DNA of 64,000 nucleotides from Varanus komodoensis (taxonomy: Eukaryota > Chordata > Lepidosauria > Squamata > Varanidae), in assembly GCF_004798865.1 (NCBI RefSeq), contig NW_025336401.1, positions 2,235,795 to 2,299,794 of the forward strand, given 5' to 3'. The notes under the pieces are model-generated. The model was not told where the DNA came from and ran no database searches. It saw only the letters and a program-made list of their open reading frames with translations. The position numbers and the translations under genes were made by a program. The number at the start of each line of letters is the position of its first letter. Position 1 is the stretch's first letter. Below, one piece after another: positions 57,661 through 64,000 of this stretch.

Positions 57661-60212
57661 CACTAGCTTTCAAGGCATTGCAATGCAATTGTCCAAATTC
57701 CACTAAAATCTTAAATCCGATGAAAACACTGAGATTCTATTTTAGATAAGCTATTCTTTTCTTATCTGGTATAAAAAGGAGGAGAGGAGGGCCATGAAAA
57801 CTTGCTTGCAAGAGGAACACGTTTAGGAAAACAGTGACGGCAACTAAAGGGAATGAAGCACGAAGGTACAGCACCCAGTAAGAAAGAAACAGGAAACGAA
57901 ACAGAAAGGGAAACAAGAAAACACTACAAATCTTCCCAGAAACTCAGCCTCTATTAAGGGGCTGAGAAAATATTATCTCTGCTGTTCTCCAAACTGGCTT
58001 CCAAGGAAGAGGTGATCAGAGCCTTCTGGAGAATCAGGGGGGTTGGCAATCTAGGGGCCACGCCTGGAAAGCCCCCACCCAGCCTATAGAAGTCCCCAAA
58101 AGCATCCAGGAAAAGCCTCCAATAACCAACATAGCATGCAGGTCAAGTTCAGGTGGAGAAGAAAGGTGTTCAAATGACTGGCGTCCAGCACCTTCAGACT
58201 CCAAATTAGGTACAGAAACCAGGGCAGCCAATTCAGGTTGGGGCTGGACCTTCTCACTTCACTACCCCGTTTCAGAGATGGGGAATCAGGGAGTTTATTT
58301 CAGCTGGGAGGTGGAACTGTTCCAAGGGTCCCAGCACCAACCCAGGGCTCTCTGGACTAGCACAGCATCCAACCACCCCAAAGAGCTCAGAGGGAACTGA
58401 GGAACCTTCTACCATGGGCCTGCTGAATTTCATTTACCCCAAGGGCCAAAATCCATTTCAGAGAAATTTCCAGGGCCATGTTCCACTGATGCGCAGGACC
58501 AAAATACCTAGACAGGCCAGCTTAAAGCTCTTGCTGCCAGTGACTATGCTTTACATGAGGGGCTCCAGTCTTTCAGAATGGTGGGGGGGACCACCACAGA
58601 GAAGCCGGGGCACCACAAAGAGATCAGGAGATGTGGAAATGGGGTGGGGCCATCCTGGGCATCTCAGGGGATCAGAGATGGGCCCCAAGCCTGGTGCTCT
58701 GCATTTTCGTAGCATCTAAAGACAGAATAAAAGGGAAGTGGCTTCCACAACTTGCTCCCCACCCAAAATATCTTCCCACAACTAAGTGGCACTCAAATAA
58801 TACCCCGAACGGTAGACTGGCATGCTGACCTCCTTTCCATTTTCCACCAGCGGACCTTTCTGGACACCTCACAGAAGCAGCCCTGCGTCCTGCAAGCGGC
58901 AGAAATGTGTGGCCTTGGCGCTCCTAAAGCTCTCCTTCCAGTGCAGGGGTGAGAACCAACACGAGACAAATGCGGGCGCAGGGGAAACACCAGCATAAAT
59001 AGCAGGCCCAGCTCAGCTCCCTGGAATGAGGGTTACTCAGTGAGGTCATGGATTTCCAATCAGAGCTGGAGAATTCTCTGCCTCACACACATGCATGCAC
59101 ACAGGGAAAAGGGCTTAAAAACCCCCATTTATTCGGCACAGCGAGCTCTTCCTCTGAAGGAGTTTTTGCTCTTGTCAGACCGAGTCTGATGCGCAGCTGT
59201 CAGAAAACTCAAGGCCGCTGCCCTGTCTGTTGTACACTCTTGGCTGGATTCTACGATCCACTGCCTGGTCCAGGGGCAACACTGATCCTTCACCGAGAGC
59301 GCTGCCCTTCACCGTAAAGGCAGGGAACACACATACCACCTCCTGCTATAGTGCATCCATCTCTCCTTCTGGCACCTGCCAGATTCCCCATCCAGACCAT
59401 TGATGCTCTTAGCTCCCTCAACAGCCCCCTAAAAATCCAGTCTTTTAAACATGCGTATGAAAGCTGCCAACCAAGCAGGAGAAACTATTTGGCCTGCTCT
59501 TCTGCATCCATCAGCAGCAGCATCTGCAGAACCCAGCAGGAGAAACTTGCCAAGGCTTGGAGAAGAGCACCCTCGCTTACGAAATCCTCGGGAGCAGAAG
59601 CAAAGCCAGTAAAACAAAGCTGACAACCTGCTTTGGAGAAACCAGTCCCTGTTTTACCTACTCCTGAGGTTAAATAAAGCCAAGAAGTGGCCTGGCAAGG
59701 ACCCATGAAGACATGAAGGCAAGGAGAGCCCTCGGGTCCTGGGCAGCCTACCTCTGAACACGGCAACAGCTGGGAGGGCTTCCTTGGGAAATGCTCAAGA
59801 AGCAAGATGCAGGACGACAAAGAACCACCTGGCCTGATCCTGAGGCACTCTCATATTCTGACCTTTCCAATGCATGGGATACAAAAGGCCAAATGCAAAG
59901 GGTAAAGCAGCTTTTTTCAGGGAAAGGAAAAGGTTCAAACATGTTTTCGACTCTGCGCTAGCCCTTCTTCAGGAAAACGTGGAAGGCAGCAAGCTGTGTT
60001 TTCTCTTCAGAGGCCAGCCTCCAATGCTCTGTTATCTCTAGAAGCAGTAATTGTTTACACACACGTTCGTATATTTTGAACTTATCTTTCATTAGGTTTT
60101 GCAGAGGAGTTAAAGCTTTGTATGGTGCTGGATTACTGGACTGCATATCACCTTATTGAAATGGCACATCAAGTTGAATATGGAATATTTGACATCCATA
60201 AACTCTGTAGAT

Positions 60213-60742
60213 CAGACCTGAGCATTGTACGGCCCAGGCCACATCCGGCCCGATGGCTGACCCTGACTGGCCCGCAGGAGGTCACTGGCAAATAAAAAGT
60301 CAATGCAAATATATATCGTCATTCAAGCCCAAAACAGACTAGATTTCTCTCACTGAACAACAACAAAAAAAAGAACTGAGGTAATGCAAACAAACAAAGC
60401 TGGATGCATTTATAGGGAATCCAAAGGCAACTTGGATTGTTGAGTTTTCTGTTTCTCAGGTCTGTACCTTACTATGTTAAGCGCTGGGAGATTACATATG
60501 TTGTAAATTTGTGCTATATAAGTAAAATTGAATTGAATTTATTGTTTTTCATGTAATGTTAATGTTTTTGTGAATATTCATTAAACAGTGTTGTTCTGTG
60601 CTCCACATATTCATTGTAATGTTTCATTTACCGTTTTTATAGAGATATATATTGAGCAGAGCTGTAAGTGTATTGGCCCGGCCCTTAACAACTGCCAAAG
60701 TTTCTCATGTGGCCCCATAGGAAAATTAATTGCCCACTCCTG
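60213..60742. mobile_element. non-autonomous hAT-like DNA transposon, complete ends
   Basis: The element begins CAGACCTGAGCA and, in reverse complement, its other end begins CAGGAGTGGGCA. Both carry GGCC-rich subterminal sequence, as in Charlie-type hAT elements. It is flanked by 8 bp CTGTAGAT and CTGTAAAT (60205-60212, 60743-60750), a 7 of 8 match to a target-site duplication. At 530 bp it has no transposase. Inside lies an L2-like tail (about 60455-60545). Confidence 0.68.
60455..60545 (+). mobile_element. L2-type tail inside the hAT element
   Basis: 'gctatataagtaaaattgaa' followed by TTGAA repeats is the usual end of L2-type LINEs and SINEs that share it. It lies within 60213-60742, so it was either inserted there or captured by the element. 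Confidence 0.5.
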
Positions 60743-61639
60743 CTGTAAATGCTTACATTTCCCTGAGGAAGAACCCACACATGGCTGGAAATGTGTGGAA
60801 AACTTTATTTTGTCAAACAGAACATCTCTGTTTGCCATGTTGCTTTTGACTTTTTCGTATTCTTTATGGGGTCCCCCCTTTTGCTCGGTTTGCACACAAG
60901 AGAGCACCATCTGTTATTTTGAACTGCCAGACGTGCCAGCTACATCCAGCCTGCCTCGGTCCCATTCTGGCCCTCCGAGTCCCCCAGAAGGCCCGTCCAC
61001 TCCTCTGCCCCACCACAGGTTTGTTGGGTAATTTCCCAGCTCTTGCAAAGCTTCTCCTAAGGTTGCATGACTGACAGGAAGAGACATACACTCAAATATG
61101 TTGGTCTTTTTGGCCCTACCTTATTTTCACGTCAGAACATGGCCCTCAAAAGCTCCTCTAGAACTGAGCCCTCGAACTAAATGAGGTTCAACACCTATCC
61201 GATAACATTCTAACTCGCAGCTCTGGAAACTATTAAAAGAGGTCTAATTCATTTAGGCACCAGCCAACATGGTTGTCTGAAATTGAAAGGTTACGTGCAT
61301 CCAACTGAGTGTGGGAGAGGGTTGACAGCAGGACAGCCCCTCAAGAACACTCTGCTGGCCAGTTTCACATGTTCCTGCCTTGCCACATGGGCCTTGAAGT
61401 TGCCCACCCTCAGTTAGTGCCAGGACCAAGGGCTGAGCAAGGCACACTGGTCCCCTCACCTCAGGCTTTCTCCTGATGGCTCGGAGCACCGCTTCTTTTC
61501 AGAATGCCCAATTTCTCCCATCACACACACGCCTACTCCATGCAAACAGGCACCGGCTGTTTCTGGCACTGCAAAACCAGCCGTGCTGGCACGGGGAGAC
61601 GAAAAGGTGCTTTTACTAGTATTTGCACCCAACTTGCTT

Positions 61640-61802
61640 CCTGCAGCGACCCTCACAAAACCCTCCTCTTCTGCTTGCAACAAGCCTGTGAAGTAAGCTG
61701 GCCCAAGGTCACCTGGAAAACTTCATGGGTGAGTGGAGACTAGAACCGGGATGCCCCAGGTCTGCACCCGGCGCTCTAACCACTACACCACCCTGGCTCT
61801 GT
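61640..61802 (-). mobile_element. MIR-like tRNA-derived SINE
   Basis: In reverse complement it starts 'agagccagggtggtgtagtg' and 'gttagagcgccgggtgc', followed by 'gtgaccttgggccagctt'. The 3' core is shortened. Confidence 0.82.
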
Positions 61803-64000
61803 GAGCTCTGCACAATTTGCTGCACAGTTATGCCACAGGTAGAAATCAACAGGTGGTGAGTTTGCCAGCAGGGAGTGCAGTAATGTGAACGGCTAAGCCT
61901 GTTGAATTGCAGCTTCAACACAGCACAGCTGGAGGCTGCAGGGTAGATCTCTGCAGACAGTTCCAAGCTCCGCTTTAGAAAACACCCGCTTGAATTTTGT
62001 GCTGGGCTGCACTTTAACTGTTCATTTACTCTGCCTAAGGTCGCAATCCTGCACATGTTTTACTAGAGAGGAAGCTACATTAAGCACAGCAAGGTGTGGG
62101 AGGAAACATGCATAGGATCACGTCACGAAGAGATATTGCAACATGGGGTGCCTGCTTTCCACCCCTCCGCCCCCGGCTCAACACATACATTTTTACCAAG
62201 GTATTGCCGAAAATGTGACATGCAAACATTCAGTCAATAAAAATTAATCACTGAGGATTTTTGTGCCAGGGGCCTCCGCCCAAATCCACGTGACATTTAG
62301 GCTTCTGAATACCAAGTGTTCGCACAATCCCAGGACGGCTGCAAGAACAGACGTGTTCACAAGAAGGCGGGGGGAATATCTCTGGAAAGAGAGGGGCCTC
62401 GCTTTATCAAGTGAAAGTTGGAGGCTCTCTGGAACATGCTGTACCCAAGGGTCGGATTTATGTATCACTCAAACAGAATAACATTCACCAAAGCACTGCA
62501 TGGAAAAACACAGCGCCTGCTCCCCAAACGGATTGTGAACAGGAAGTAAAAAGAAATTAACCAGCCCGGGCCTCTTCTGCAAGGAACCAGAGCGGCAAAA
62601 CCAGCATTTCCTGTCATTGCCTGCCTTTGTTCTATCACCGCCCAGCATGGCTCAGAGGCAGCTGCATTTTGCATGCATGGGGTTTTCCTTCTTTTTTAGT
62701 GATCACTTTTTAATAGTCCCCAATCTGTGCCCTGCAAATCCCAGAGGAATTTGTCACCAGCATTTCTCAGCTGCGGTGGACCTTGAACGCATCCATTCAG
62801 AGGCGGGAGAAGCACTTTTTTCCTGCAATGTACACAGGCAGCAGGGACACGGAAAATGACTGGAATTTGTGCAAAATTCGTCCTCCAGTCTCATGACACA
62901 CTTTCGCTGGCCAACGCCTGACGCAACGGCTCACACCTATCTGAGACACACTGCACAAGAACTGCCCACAAAAAAGGCCCAGAACTGCCATTTTGCCTGC
63001 GCACTGCTGGCTGCAACCCACAAGCCTCTTAGTCACGCACCCACTTTCGGGAAACGGCACCTTGCAAGCAGCGCACCTTGTGCTCCCGTCTGTCCTCTCG
63101 CTTCGGACCCGCCTGCCATGGATGCCACAAGGTGAAAGAAAGATGTCCGACCTCCTACCTCATCCCTCTAAACTCTGCCGCCATCTCCCTGCGTGCAGGA
63201 GCTGCGGTTTCCAAGGTCCACACCTCTTCCATAAGAGCCCTCCTCCGTGCTCATGCCACTGTCACTGCTCAACGCTCCAACTGTCTCCAAACATCCCCAC
63301 GGCTTTTGGCAAGGCACTGGGGGACCGTCTTGGCTCGCTCGGGTGTTTTGCCACGCCAAGGAGCAAACAATAACTGGCAGTCAGCGAATGGCAGCCGAAT
63401 CCGTCCGAGGTGCTGCCAAAACTCCCAACTCTTTCTCCTTTAAAAAAAGGAGCCGGGGAGTGAGCGAGCGAGCGAGAGAAGGCCCTCCCTTAGGAAGACT
63501 GCCAACCGGCTCTCGATCATGAGGCTGTTTTCAGAGCTGAACAGAGATCTTATTGACACAGCTTACGGCCTTCTGCAAGACATTGGACGGCAGATCGGAT
63601 TACACACACACTCACAGATGGCCTCATTTTCGGCACCAAAGAGCCTCTCGCTAGACACAGTCCAGGAAGCTGCTGCGAGCAAGGGCCACGCGTGGCTAAC
63701 AGAGGAGCACCGATAGGCCAAAACCGCCATGGGCAGCTCCCTCTCCAAGGACCGACCTCCAGCAGCCCAAGGCGGCTTCACACAAAGAAAACCCGGCGAG
63801 AGCTGCTGCAGAACACGGGTTCGTGAAAACGGACAAGCGTGGGCCGACTGCACTGCAGTGCCGAAAACCAGCTCCAGAGCCGAATCATTTCTCGCTCGAC
63901 CAGCTGTTAGGAGGAAGATGTGGCAGGATGGCATCTTCCCCACCTCTGGTGCATCCCCAGATCTTGTGGACACCCACTCCCGGCAACCTCGGCCAGGGGC

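Larger units (their letters stand above)
38961..64000. other. DNA upstream of the MBNL3 CpG island
   Basis: No second gene was recognised. The region contains the LINE, SINE, BovB and hAT fragments listed separately and one further CpG-rich block. It may include a distal first exon of MBNL3 or its enhancers; neither can be defined from sequence alone. The stretches 41600-42180, 42320-43880, 46950-48520, 49150-50100, 50420-53490, 57670-60200 and 60760-64000 (apart from the SINE at 61640-61802) hold no element that I recognise. Confidence 0.6.

Noticed and set aside
63519-63716. 65-residue open frame after a GAGC repeat near the window end
   Set aside because: Moderately CpG-rich and with an ATG, but no similarity known to me and no splice or polyadenylation context.
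1-64000. Retrovirus-like or other capsid-bearing elements
   Set aside because: No LTR pair, gag, pol or env-like peptide of such families was seen; all reverse transcriptase pieces belong to non-LTR LINE types.

Overview
The window is vertebrate genomic DNA with one recognisable protein-coding gene. The gene is a muscleblind-like splicing regulator, best matched to MBNL3, and it runs right to left on the minus strand. Four coding exons were found at 37237-37064, 11280-11116, 6715-6515 and 4348-4112. All four have consensus splice sites and all junctions are phase 0. Together they encode residues 1-259, including all four CCCH zinc fingers with every metal ligand intact. The C-terminal exons and 3' UTR are not in the window and should lie beyond position 1. 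The first coding exon also carries a long 5' UTR, back to a strong splice acceptor at 38180/38181. A CpG island at about 38500-38960 lies just upstream and is the best promoter candidate.

The host looks like a squamate reptile (lizard or snake lineage). This rests on the repeats, not on the gene: CR1 and L2-like LINE 3' ends with (AATA)n tails, a BovB/RTE LINE 3' end, a MIR-like tRNA SINE, a second tRNA-headed SINE of the type common in lizards, and a palindromic hAT-like MITE. The species cannot be named from this sequence.

Layout by region. 1-4111 is a partial intron after the finger 3/4 exon. 4112-11280 holds three exons and two introns; the intron upstream of the finger 3/4 exon includes an AT-rich block, and the next one includes a stretch dense in homeodomain-like cores next to exon 4. 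11281-37063 is a 25.8 kb intron full of retroposon fragments. 37064-38180 is the start-codon exon. 38181-64000 is upstream DNA with two CpG-rich blocks, many LINE and SINE fragments and one complete-looking non-autonomous hAT element. No second protein-coding gene, structural RNA gene, retrovirus-like element or CRISPR array was found. Long open frames elsewhere lack codon structure or known domains, or lie in repeats or GC-rich DNA.

The exons together give the N-terminal RNA-binding half of the protein: two tandem zinc-finger pairs joined by a proline/alanine-rich linker. The pairs bind YGCY-type RNA. Six YGCY motifs cluster at the 5' end of the start-codon exon, which may mean autoregulation. 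No new multi-gene system was found.
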